From positions 434,001 through 498,000 of the forward strand of contig JASANG010002792.1 in NCBI GenBank assembly GCA_030248215.1: a stretch of DNA of 64,000 nt, given 5' to 3'. Source of the stretch: Enoplolaimus lenunculus (lineage: Eukaryota > Nematoda > Enoplea > Enoplida > Thoracostomopsidae). Below, piece after piece: positions 32,260-43,236 of this stretch. How positions within the stretch are numbered: the stretch's first letter is position 1; each line of letters opens with the position of its first letter. The position numbers and the translations under genes were made by a program. Below the pieces are notes generated by a model that made no database searches, was not told where the DNA came from, and saw only the letters and a program-made list of their open reading frames with translations.

Positions 32260-35200
32260 ATGTTTGTGCTCGCCCGTATGACTGACACCGTTAAAATTCT
32301 CCCGTCCGATTTTCAGAAAGATTTTCAGGATGTGTTGAAGACTGTTCTGAATGGGAAATTTTCAAATAAGGTAGGTATGTAAGCGGCGCATTGCAAATAA
32401 GGTAGGTATGTAACCGGCGCAACTTATTTAATATAACATTTTATAAGGATGTAAACCATACGCTGTCATCAACTATTGCCAAAGCATAGGCTACGGAAAT
32501 TGAACACTGTTGTACCAAAGCATGGTATTTTTATGTTGCTTACTATGCATAGGTTTAAATTTTATAGTATTGAATCGCCAATACGACTTAAGTATTAGAC
32601 CACATTTGATGGCTACTAATTAAGTATGATTAACTTTTTAGATTTAGACATTTCGTAATGTTTGTCTGTCGTAAAATTGCTTGTAAGGTAGTACTGTATG
32701 TACTAGATTTCGGTTGCCGGTGATTAAAATGTTTGATTGCTTTTGTACTTCGGTTTGTTTATTTTAGGTAGTTCTGAATGTCGGTCTTTGCGTATGTTTC
32801 TTTGATTTTGAACGAATTGAGGAATCTTTTATACTTCCTGGCGACGGAGCTTCTCACACAAAGGGTACTCAAGTAATTATTTAGTCATAGTTTTGGTAAC
32901 CTGTTTTTATTAATAATTTGCTGTCGTTCGTTTTTAGGAGTAATATTGCAAGTTATGTGTGTTTTTCGAAGTTCTATGTTTCCATGCATTACTTAAATAT
33001 GTTCGGGCCTTTGATGTAAGAACGGTTATTCCACTGTTATGATCTCCAACTGTTTTCCCTGGTTTTGGTTGATTGTTATATTATAAACATTTTTAGTTGC
33101 TTCAAATTTTGCTCAGTTACGGCCCTTCTAATTAAAATTTAACGCACACTTAATATCTTTTTGCATATTACATTACAGTACATTTTCGGTTTGTGGTATT
33201 CCGGCCGTTCATTGATGAAATTTTGGTCGGTAAAATTAAGTCGTGCGATCGATCTGGAGTTACAGGTAACGTAGGTGCTGGTGTGTTGCAAACCATGGTC
33301 ATTCATAAGTTTTATTGAAAAGTAGCAAGCATCTGTGAGATTCAATTGCGGTTTTTTAATTAGACGGAATTTAACCGCGACGTACGTACTTTAAACAGAC
33401 TGTAAAACTATTAAAGTTTTTTATCTTGCCACAAATTGTACGTAAAGGTTAACCATGATAATAAAATTATACTATACTACACTCTGGCTTCTCCACAGCG
33501 GGGGGGCAGCACTTTTCGAAATTTTCATTTCCCCACCCGGCGAAAATTTTGCCGCCCCCGGAAAGGCCCCCCGGCGAATTTTCAGCCGCTCCCTAGCAAA
33601 ATGCCCCCAGCAAATTTTTTTGCTGGGGCCCCCACAACTTTTCTAAGCCAAAAGTTTTCAATGTTAAAACATAAAGCCTGGACTTTTTTGAGACGGGCAT
33701 TCGGCAAAATGTGATTTTATATTACGCTGAGTACTCATAATTTTTTATAGCGTTACAAATACCGGTAGTAACTAGTACAATTCAATAATGAACTGAAAAA
33801 AGCACAATTATATAAAGACCGTTTCAGGGCATACAGCATTCGAAAGAACCTTGCAGCATCAAGTTCAACCCGCCTGAGCCTTATGATAAACTGAAGCTGT
33901 GACTAATATATAAAATATATGTTAATCACAGTTTCAATTATAGATTATCTATATTTTATATAATTGTGCTTCTTTCAACTTCTGGTAAAGTTGTCAGTAA
34001 TATTAGATAAAATTATTGTTATTAGCGTTTGCGGGGAATTTTTATCATGTTGAGCGATGAGTAATCTTCAGTTGAGTTGGAAACACGATCTAGAATAAAA
34101 AATGGTCCAAAAAGTCGGCTTGCAAAATTTTAAGCCTGCCCCCCAGGACCCCCCAGATCATCTGGGGGGCCCCCTAAGAAAACTGCCCCCCCCCCCAGCA
34201 AAATTAGCTGCCCCCCCAGGAAACTCCTGCCCCTCAGGAAACGCCCCCGGCGGAAATTTTCAAGCTGTGGAGAAGCCAGATACTCATAATGGTCGTACCT
34301 AGTCATATATTTTCGAAATTTTACGGTTTATAACTATGTTTTACACCAGTATTTATTTTAGTATCGATGGGCTTTTTTGACGATATATTTGTTCCTGATA
34401 GCAGGCTGCCGGAGAATAGCACATTGTAAGTGTATTTTATTTTATTTCATTTTATTCCAACTTCGTATGAATCGGTGTTTGTTTCCGCTGTAACTGAAAA
34501 AATGCGTTTACACTGCTACGTAGAGCGCATACATGCATTTTCTATTACATATACTGTGGTACGTACAACGTACTATTTTATTTATAATCTTCTCGTAAAA
34601 CAGTTCGTTTTTACTATGAAACAACCTATTCACTATTCAGCGTTTAGCATTTTTTCTGAAGGCGTAAATCTACAGTAATGTAATTACTGTTGTTTACGTG
34701 GAGTTGTGCTTTTGAATTCGTGCACACCGAACAAAACTTGGGACCTAGATTTTGACAGTTAGCATAGCAAACAGTGACAATTTCTATTTATTTTGGAAAA
34801 CGTAGTTTCACTCGAGTGACAATTTCTATTTATTTTGGAAAACGTAGTTTCACTGCATTAACGTCCACCAATAGTACACGTAGAGTTTGGCTGCGCTCAT
34901 TTAAATGTCTTGTAGTGTTGCTTACTGGTGTTTATTTTATTGCAGCAATGAATCAGACCAGGTATGGATATGGAAGTACGAAGTAGAACCAGGAAATGTT
35001 GCTGATATGTTCATGGAACCTGGTTTGGATATTAGGTATATATGTAAATGTTACTTCTAGAAATCCGTTAATAGCTTGTTTGATAGCGTTGTCAGTAACT
35101 TTGGCAGACCAGACGCTTAATGTGAAATTAAATTTTTAAGTCGGTAGTAATCACTTCTATTTACAAAATACTTAATCGACATTGTAGATTTCGAGTAGTT

Positions 35201-35770
35201 GAAGAAGAGTTCTATGATAATCAACCGCCACATCCTGGGGAAACTCCGGTGGATGACTACTATGTACCGCTTCAGCCAGGGTCACAGAAGCCGTCTTATC
35301 TGATTCTGGTAAGTTTATTAACCTGTTTGCTAGACAGAATTTCATCTCTGTTGGTTCAATCATGAATATCGAATTAATGAAACTGCTGTTTAAAAGTAAA
35401 TCCGACTCAGATTTAAGTAACAAATTCATCCGTTTTCGAAATGCATAGCAAATCGTTACATCGTGTACTTGTTAAGGCTATTAGCTTCTGTGATGTGCAA
35501 AAAATTGTTTCAGGACATTATAACTTTGCACTCTCCTTTTTTGTTTGCATTATTTGATTTCGGAGAAAAAGTATGACTAGACTAGTGCCAAATGGTTGTA
35601 AAAACATACTCAGTAAATATGAGGATGAATATCCTTTTAGTTTATGAAAGCAGACAGAAAAGAGAAGTAGTGTAGAATATACAATTTTTCGTGTAATTCT
35701 GTGAGCATATTTAGGTTTGTAGGGCTCAATGAATGAATCTGGTTTGGGCTGTATTGATTGGTGGAAATGA
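32260..35770 (+). CDS. POLR3H: RNA polymerase III subunit RPC8 (POLR3H / Rpc25)
   Basis: Stalk subunit of RNA polymerase III; with its partner CRCP/RPC9 it helps initiate transcription of tRNA and 5S genes in the nucleus. Exons are 32260-32370, 32768-32864, 33179-33265, 34362-34425, 34946-35035, 35188-35308 and 35723-35770. All phases match and the product is 205 residues (human 204). It starts [18 protein letters not shown] like the human protein, has [10 protein letters not shown] and [10 protein letters not shown] in the N-terminal SHS2H-type half, the linker [17 protein letters not shown], then [13 protein letters not shown] and [13 protein letters not shown] in the OB-fold half, and ends [15 protein letters not shown], matching the human GLLSWW terminus. 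AATAAA follows six bases after the stop (35776-35781). Intron 3 holds a large inverted-repeat insertion, and the first 5' splice site is duplicated. Confidence 0.97.
32363..32420 (+). repeat. 31-bp tandem duplication of the exon 1 splice donor of POLR3H
   Basis: CAAATAAGGTAGGTATGTAA and the following CGGCGCA occur twice with a 31-base offset, so two equally good donors (GTAGGT at 32371 and 32402) stand in tandem. The upstream donor gives the correct phase. Use of the downstream one would add 31 bases containing an in-frame stop. Confidence 0.85.
33484..34279. mobile_element. GC-rich inverted-repeat element in POLR3H intron 3
   Basis: The outer ends are perfect inverted repeats CTGGCTTCTCCACAGC (33484-33499) and its complement (34264-34279). 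Next to each are C- or G-rich blocks (GCCCCC runs) unlike the AT-rich surroundings, including the palindrome CCCCCAGATCATCTGGGGG near 34150. A second inverted pair (AGCACAATTATATA, about 33797 and 33960) lies nested inside. No coding capacity. A non-autonomous DNA transposon is likely; no clear target duplication. Confidence 0.65.
34773..34854. repeat. 42-bp tandem duplication in POLR3H intron 4
   Basis: AGTGACAATTTCTATTTATT followed by TTGGAAAACGTAGTTTCACT occurs twice with a 42-base offset and no mismatch seen. It is a recent local duplication ahead of the exon 5 acceptor. Confidence 0.85.
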
Positions 35771-36473
35771 TCAACAATAAACAACGATCTCATCAACCAC
35801 TATGTATGCCGTGTGGCTATTTAATGGCGACTGTTTCTAAAATACGAATGTCACAATGAAGCATACGCAGCAGAGTTTTTCCGACTTACTATGTACATGA
35901 GTCCGGATAGCAGAGCCTTTCTTTGCTATCGCGACGAGTTTGCAACTCGCCTCGTTGCTGGTTTTCCAAACTCTTAATTCGGCTACTAATACAGATCTTC
36001 TACTAAAATTTAGACATGAAAAGTATGTGTTCAAACGTTGTAGAAGTCTACAAAGTTAAATGAAACCCGGGTATTATCGGGAAATGTTATTGACAACAAC
36101 CAGAAATATGATTTGGTATAGAAAACAAAGCTGATGGGCTTGTTCACAGACTATATATGACCTGCTCATGTAGCGGTTTCTTGCAAGTTTTGGCGAATGG
36201 GTGTCCGTAACTGGCACTTGTGGTGTAGTTGCGAAAATGTTTGTTTAAAAATAGAACCTCGGAACCATTGGAGTATGGTGTCGTTTACATGACTAATTGT
36301 AATTCATTTACCGTCTATAATAGTGCATTGATTTTTTGTTAAGTCTTTGATTACCATTGTGAATTGACACTGTATGCCTCATCTTTGATAGTAAATTGTT
36401 AGTTTTTAAAATAGTTTTGCTATTAAAGCCTACCTTCCCAAAGCTGAGCGATCGGTTCCGCATTGTCGCAACC

Positions 36474-36767
36474 CCCTTCATAGTTGTGATTTCAACAACC
36501 AAGGCTACATGGTACTGTAATAAGTATGGCGTAAACATTGCTAAAATAACTGCTTATGTTAATTGTAGGAATATAGAGGAGACTAGACGGATTAGATCGT
36601 GCGAGCATCGAAAGCAGGCTCCCTTCATAGTTGTGATTTCAACAACCAAGGCTACATGGTACTGTAATAAGTATGGCGTAAACATTGCTAAAATAACTGC
36701 TTATGTTAATTGTAGGAACATAGAGGAGACTAGACGGATTAGATCGTGCGAGCATCGAAAGCAGGCT
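36474..36767. repeat. 147-bp tandem duplication
   Basis: CCCTTCATAGTTGTGATTTC... through ...CGAAAGCAGGCT is repeated once with a 147-base offset and only about one visible difference (AATATA against AACATA). Because 147 is a multiple of three, an open frame (36396-36920) runs through both copies, but the peptide resembles nothing known and I do not call it a gene. Confidence 0.9.
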
Positions 36768-37039
36768 AAAGCAGAAAATCGACCTCCGGCTCCGGTACAT
36801 TTTCTCCTGCGCGTTCGGGCACATTCGGTAGTGCAATTTTGTATAGTTTTACAAAATTTATTTAGTGCGTTTCGTTTACTGTTAGTACAATTTGAAGAAG
36901 AAATGAACGATATTTCGTAAAAAACCGTTAAACCCAACCCGAAAAAAAATTTGCCGGGCGCCGGCGCGCGCGCTCTAAAACATTTTTAAAAATTACTTTA
37001 CGCCGGCGACCGGCTCAGTATTATACTATAGCCCAACCC

Positions 37040-37350
37040 TGTATCAGCGCCTTACAGATATTTTGCTAAGTTTCCGGTAAAAATCGGTGTTCGTTTCGTT
37101 ATCAAAACAATGTAAATTCTGTTGTTTTTACGTTTAGAATTAGTTATGAATCGGGTATTTATATCGCAATTTTTCGTTACAAATATGCTACAGTCATTTT
37201 ATATTATGCATTTGCCGTTTTTCTTTCTTTAAAGTTTTAGAAAGCTTAGTGAATATCGCACGTCTCAATTGTATTGGCAGAAACATGAGAAATAAAAATT
37301 TCTTTATAACTTCGGTATCCGCTTTCTGTTTCCGTTATTTTGAACGCAAA
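37040..37350. repeat. Dispersed repeat family R, copy 3
   Basis: Shares the ordered landmarks of 15530-15945: GTAAATTCTGTTGTTTTTACG, GGGTATTTATATCGCAATTT, CACGTCTCAATTGTATTGGC and GGTATCCGCTTTCTGTTTCCG. Strongly diverged. Confidence 0.5.
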
Positions 37351-37788
37351 AAGTAGAGTTGGCAGAGTAATGTAAAGTACGTTGTACAGGAACAGTTTAT
37401 AATGTTAGGAGCGTTTGCAGGTAGTTCCAAGTTTAACGTTTTAAGAAGTAAACTGATTTCTGCAGCTGTGGCTGGCAAAATGACTTTCGGAATAAATTTG
37501 TTGCAGAGCTTTTGTATAAACGGCTGATATGACATTTCTTATCGGTTAAGAAAAAATTTGATGCTTTCTTAAATACAGAAAACCGTGTATTCAAAACTTT
37601 GTCTTCCTTGGACGTGTGATAGCAACTGATGTGCACGTCTTAGACGGATCTTGTTCAGTCGTAATCAAAAACTAGTATATAGCCTCTGTAATGAATTCTG
37701 TCGAGTAAATTTTCTTTCGCAAATTTTCATTTTAGCATTGATCAAAACTGAGATCTTTAAATTATTGGCTTATGCTCATCAGGTGTGT

Positions 37789-39966
37789 ATGGAGATTTGG
37801 TGGATCACAATAGCGTATTTCGTAGCTCTTATCAAAACACTTGCTGTATCAATAGAATTGACATTTGAGCTGCCGGATAATGCCAATCAATGCTATTACG
37901 AGGACATTACTGAGAAAACAGATTCTACTGTTGAGTTTCAGGTAGTTCTTCCGTTCGCTAATGTCGTAATGTGCATTAGTTTTTGCTTAATGGGTACAAT
38001 TCGACTTGCTGAAACATCACTTGTCATGTTTTGTGATTGTTTAGTACATGACTTCCAGTGGAAACTGTGACAAAAATAATTATTTCAGGCAAGATGTTTC
38101 TGATTGGTTTAGTATTCCCATACGTGTAAACATTTGTTTTTCGTTACTTGTTTAAGTACATATTTCAAGTTTATTGTAGTCTGTTGGTTCTGTTGTAATA
38201 GCATCTGTAGTAGGCTAAACGCGGACTATTTCTAAGAATATTTGATAATTTTAGGTGGTGACGGGTGGTCAATATGATGTCGACATGTATATAGAAGCTC
38301 CGAATGGTAGAATTCTATATAAAGACATCAAGAAGCAATACGATAGCTTTACTTTTAAAGCCGAGGTGACAGGAGCGTACAAGGTTTGTTTTTAGACTGT
38401 ACCTTGAATTTGAACGTTAATTGAGAGTAAACTCGAGAAATTTGGTATTTATTTTGAATTAATTATGACTTAAAAATGTACTTAAGTTGATAAATGCAAT
38501 GGGTAGGTTCCTTTTTGTTATTTAAAGTTACAAAGTGCGGAAGCGCTGGCATATTGCGTGTATATTTGTGCTATTTTTTAAACCAATAATCCTTCATTGG
38601 CTAAAGTTACGTGCAGCATTATTATCGATGATTCGAACCCTAACTTTTACAGCAATCGTTAGAACCTTTGAAGAGAATTTAGACGTTGTATTCACATTTA
38701 TCGTAACTAAAATCGCGCGACTATGTGCATGCATTCACGTTTGTTTGCTTTGGCCCAATCTAGCGAAGCGAAAATGTTTCTAGGTTTGTTTTTCAAATGA
38801 ATTTTCAACATTCTCGCATAAAATCGTGTATCTTGATTGGCAAATCGGAAACGAACAGCCTATGTTGCCGCAGATGAGCCAACATCTTACAGCTATGACA
38901 GCAGTAAGTTAATAATTAATTTTGAATATTATAGTGCAATGTTATGCTTACTTTTTCACTTGAAATGTTATTCAGTTACGTTTATCAGAATTCTGACCAG
39001 TTACCGGTTTTAGTATGCGAAAACATCAATTTTCAAGATCGCATAGACTTTGTAAGTGTAAGCCTTATGTATTAATGAACTACGTACATTTTTCTATATT
39101 AGGCTGCGCTCAAAATTTAATATATTTCTAGTTCAGGTCGGCACCAGATAAAATGGAAATTTTGTAACGTTGATTCTAGCATACCTATATTTAACCTTAC
39201 ACCAGTCCGCTACGGTTTAATTTATGCTTTATAACGCCAGATTAGAATTTAACATACAGGTTCTTTGCATAAAGACTGTTCGAGTTGTGCTAAATAGAAA
39301 ATGTGTGAAATTAAATCCGCGTATCTAATCCGAAAATTATGAGTACAAATACAATACATGACTTTGTTTTCGATGATTTTCAATTCTTAGCAGTAATGTT
39401 GCAAGTTTTTGTATAGAATACGTCACAATTGGCTGATTAACCAAACGGAATAACTGAAATTTTTCTAAAATTATATACTGCAGTTAGAAAGTTCCGCTCA
39501 AGAAATTCACGAAAAACTGAAAAAGATTGAAGATTATCAAACACATCATCGCCTTAGAGAAGCTACCGGGCGCAAAAGAGCGGAAGACTTAAATGAACGT
39601 GTCCTCTGGTGGTCTGCAAGCTATACAGGGGTCATATTACTGATTGGAATTACACAGGTTCGTTTTGCTTATATATTCTGCTTTCTTTTTCTATCGAAGG
39701 ATATTCTAAAAGAAGTATTACCAGAAACAGTGCCTATAGCACTCAAGTTCACTTAATTTGAGATTGATTTGATTTTTAATACGACGAAAGGAACGGCACC
39801 CTCGTTGAAGAATGTAGTTTTGGTGCAAAATAAGTTAAGTTCTTTAAAGCTTATTGTAAACATCTAATAATGTTATGTTTTCTTTATGTGTTATTGTATT
39901 TTTCAGGTCATTGTTTTGCGATCCTTTTTCACCGAGAAGAGGCCCGCTGGAAGCACGTTTCTGTAG
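37789..39966 (+). CDS. p24/TMED cargo receptor (TMED3/7-like, gamma type)
   Basis: Type I membrane protein that cycles between ER and Golgi in COPII and COPI vesicles as part of p24 complexes. Exons are 37789-37941, 38255-38383, 38784-38903, 39484-39657 and 39907-39966, all in phase 0, coding 211 residues. It has a signal peptide (about 1-20), a GOLD domain with the two conserved cysteines (Cys 35 and Cys 96) and the segments [22 protein letters not shown] and [18 protein letters not shown], a coiled-coil region around [18 protein letters not shown], one membrane span near the start of exon 5, and the tail [15 protein letters not shown]. The FF pair in the tail is the family's COPII signal. 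The SFFTEKRP tail resembles human TMED3. The upstream in-frame ATG at 37651 was rejected because the signal peptide begins at 37789. AATAAA is at 40373-40378. Confidence 0.96.
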
Positions 39967-40879
39967 TCTAATTTATCCATGCCCTGTACATATAATATTA
40001 TGTTACGCGTTGGCTAAGCATCAGTCAGTGCATTCTTAATTAGTGAAACGCGCATCGCAGTTCTGTCCGGCTCTAAATGATGCCAATTGTGTGTAGTTCC
40101 TAATTTAGCTCGTGATATTCAGCGCACGTTTTGCATTGTTGCTGTTGAAACTATTAACATCATTTCGGAATGGTTAACTTTTTAGTTTTGGTTCGGTTTA
40201 CTAAATACGAAAAGCTTTAACACAGTGCGGATTTCGTGCAACGTGATGGCATGATTTTCAGGTTTTAATTTTAGTCAATGTTGAGTTAAACTCGTCATAC
40301 ATTTTCAATGATTTGTGTGCGTTTTAAATCAACGTGTAGAAAAGCTCTAAAAATGTTGCTATTTTGCCACTGAATAAATAGTCGCATTTATTAGTCAAAA
40401 TTTGCATTACCGTAGTGACAAATTGTTTTATTTCCAAGTATTTCATTCTCTATTTGTTTGATGATAGCTGTTTACTTGGTTTTGTATCTGCAAGTAGTAA
40501 TATTCACAGTTCATCAAACATTAGGTTCATTCTTCATTGAATGAAGAAGCTCGGAGTCTTGTGAACCGTTTTATATTTTGTGCTGGTGGGTCGAAAGGTG
40601 GATGTCTGTCCGCCCGTATTCTGGAGTATTAACCTCGCGTTTGGGTTGTAAAATTTATGGCCTAATTTACGTGATTGGTTAAGCGTAAAATAGGGCTTTT
40701 TACATTATTTCACTAATTACAAGCGATTTGATTTCAGTTTTAAAGCGTTTTGGGTGTGAATAATCGGAATAAATTGTTCATAAACCTCCAATGCAGACAA
40801 ATGAATAGGTAGCTACTAAATAGTTAGCATTTTAGCTATGTCAACTCACAACTGTGGCATCTGTGTTGGGTAATTATCA

Positions 40880-41265
40880 TTTTGAGTCCAGTTCACACTG
40901 GCAAGTATTTGCAGCAAAAACTTGCACGTACACTTGCATGCGCAAGTTTGGTCACAAAGCAGCTTTCAAGTTCTTGCACTGTATTTTAATTGGTGGATCG
41001 AAAAGAATTAATTCATTGGTATAAATGACCTTGCAAGTGGGATTAATTCATCATCATTGGCTGAACAGATAATTTATAGCATCTGCTTGATATTTATTGT
41101 AGTCGTTATGAAAATTATTCATTTAAATTCATGTCCAAGATTCAGAAAGAAAGTGATGTTACCTTGCAAATACTTGCAGCTGCAAGTACGTATTTCGTGC
41201 AAGCTGCAGCTGCGAGTTCTTGATGCAAAATCTTGCACTTGTGAATAGGGCTTTAAGCATTTTTG
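40880..41265. mobile_element. TGCAAG-rich MITE-like element
   Basis: Ends AGTCCAGTTCACACTGGCAAG and, reversed, AGCCCTATTCACAAGTGCAAG match at about 15 of 21. Both arms are full of CTTGCA/TGCAAG motifs. It interrupts a satellite monomer, so it is an insertion. A half copy with the same right end (ACATGTGAATAGGGCTTTAC) lies near 13520-13610. Confidence 0.55.
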
Positions 41266-42300
41266 TGGCGTTAGCTTTAGAATTTTCGGGCATGAGAAAT
41301 TTAACTATAGCATTTAGAAATAGGAACACTTAGATCTTAAAATTACTTAGCTGCACGCTAATTAGCATATTTCCTATTCTATGTATATTTCCGTTCAGTA
41401 CATGTAGTCTCGCTGCTACTGGTATGTATTCGGATACGGGGTTGCTGCAGCTGCCTCGTACACTGTGTTGTGTGTAGAAGCATGTTGCTTGTGTACATGC
41501 CAATGTTTATTTTTTGGCCAATTAAAGTGTCATAGCGCCTAGCTTATCAATTGGTATCTAAACTTTTTTTGTTAATTCCCATACTGGAGACTAAATTTTT
41601 TTTGCGTCATTTTACTGAAAATTATTTCAGAAGTCAGTTAAGCGTATCAAAATAGAGTACATTTTTCACTTTAACTCTACATCAACTCAAAATTGTTTGA
41701 ATTTGATATAAGTGATGAGTTTTTGAGAAACGTGATATTTCTGTTTGGCATGTAAATTTTTGAATTATTACCTGAAAATTTAGGTTAGTCGTCGGCGCCT
41801 AACACCCTGGTATATGTTAATGTTTTAAAGGTCGGTGGATCACATAGTATCTTGGGGATCTAACAATGTTCCTGATGTAAGTGTTAGAAATGTGCGCAAT
41901 TTTTTCCAATATACCTTTCGTATTGTTTATTGGTTCTGTATTATTTGTGAGCCGTGAGTTTTGAAAAATAACATGTGAAGCCGCTCTCAACTATTATTCT
42001 TTAGCAGCTATTACCTGGTCTTTTTTCGCTGTATAATATAATAATTAACATCCCTGTCTGAAAAGTATATATCACGAACCGATTTGTTTGCTACAGCCAG
42101 TCTCGTGTATTTTATGAGAATCGGTGTCCATTTTTTTCTTTTTCCTGTTGTCTAGCTAAACAAACGGAAACAAAAATGTTAATTGTTGTTCAAACCTAAA
42201 GTTTAAGTGCCAGCGGCCGTGATTTTGTTTGTTATTTATGTTATGAGCCCTGTTTTTAATGGTAAAAGCCGACAGGTTGCGCATGTTATTTTCGTTTTAG

Positions 42301-42666
42301 TTTAACTAATAAGGCCGATGAATTTTCGTATTACTACTTATCGGTCAGCGAGTTAATGGGCGACGATGAAATATTAATTGCAGGTATAATCGGAATTTAA
42401 TTCTTCATCGTTTCTAACCGGTATTATTGCAAATATATATGCGAGAAAATTCCCTGCAGTCCTGTGAAGTTTCAAAACGACCCTTGCTCTACTGTTACGG
42501 TCCGGTTCTATATATTGGACTCTTGTTTTTAAGACATTCCGACAATTATATGTATCGACGATTTAACCAGAACTTAAACCGAACTCACTGACCGCCTTGA
42601 TTTTTGCTAACAGTGGACGATTTCGTTGTCGAAATTAACGGTGCCTCTGGCAAGAATTCTACCTGA
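42301..42666 (+). CDS. Possible two terminal exons of an unknown gene
   Basis: Exon candidates 42301-42383 and 42614-42666 have TTTTAG and AACAG acceptors and a GTATAA donor, and join in phase to read LTNKADEFSYYYLSVSELMG...DDFVVEINGASGKNST-stop. No family is recognised. The last bases overlap a MITE fragment (near 42655), which weakens the case. No convincing upstream exon was found. Confidence 0.2.
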
Positions 42667-43236
42667 GCCGGAAGCAGACCTCCATTTGTACCGCACTACG
42701 GTAGGTAAAACTTTCCTGTTGTGGTCTGATTTCAAGATTATTCAGTTCCGCTTTGCACCTTGATTAAGTTTAACAGGCAACCGTAGTCCGGAAGTTTGTA
42801 TTTGATGGCTTTAAAACGTACTCATACTGTGGTTAGCAAATTGTCAATGTGTAGCATTACTCATTGCATCCATCTTTTATTTTTGTTTTTATTGTTTTGT
42901 TTCATTCATTCTTTGTGATCCGATTTTTGATGAAAAGAAGTGATTAAGTGTTATTTAATCAGAGTGAAATATGGTGTATTTGAAACACCGATTTTTGATT
43001 TCGGGCGTTACGTTTGCATTGTCTCAAGTCTCTAAAGTATTTGGTTTTCAGGTGCAATCCAGCGCTTTTCAGCCGTTATTTTAACAATCGTTTTCAGCTA
43101 AACTATCCGAATTGCGTTTTCAACAGTTATGTTATACTATTAGCTGGTAAATTTTGATTCATCACTTGAAAAAACAAACTGATTGTCAACTATGTTTAAA
43201 TTAAAAGCCAAGATTTAGCTGTGATTTATTAGTGGT

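Larger units (their letters stand above)
35771..37788. other. Intergenic between POLR3H and TMED
   Basis: No gene supported. It contains a recent 147-base tandem duplication (36474-36767), a short GC-rich patch (GCCGGGCGCCGGCGCGCGCG near 36954) and a family R repeat copy (about 37040-37350). Confidence 0.5.
40400..43236. other. Intergenic, mostly repeats; weak exon candidates
   Basis: It holds a lone satellite monomer related to 480-1262 (about 40620-40850, resuming 41270-41450), interrupted by a TGCAAG-rich inverted-repeat element (40880-41265), and a pair of possible exons at 42301-42666. Otherwise AT-rich with no recognised feature. Confidence 0.5.

Noticed and set aside
36396-36920. 174-codon frame across the 147-bp duplication.
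   Set aside because: Its length is explained by the duplication being a multiple of three; no family, no splice context.
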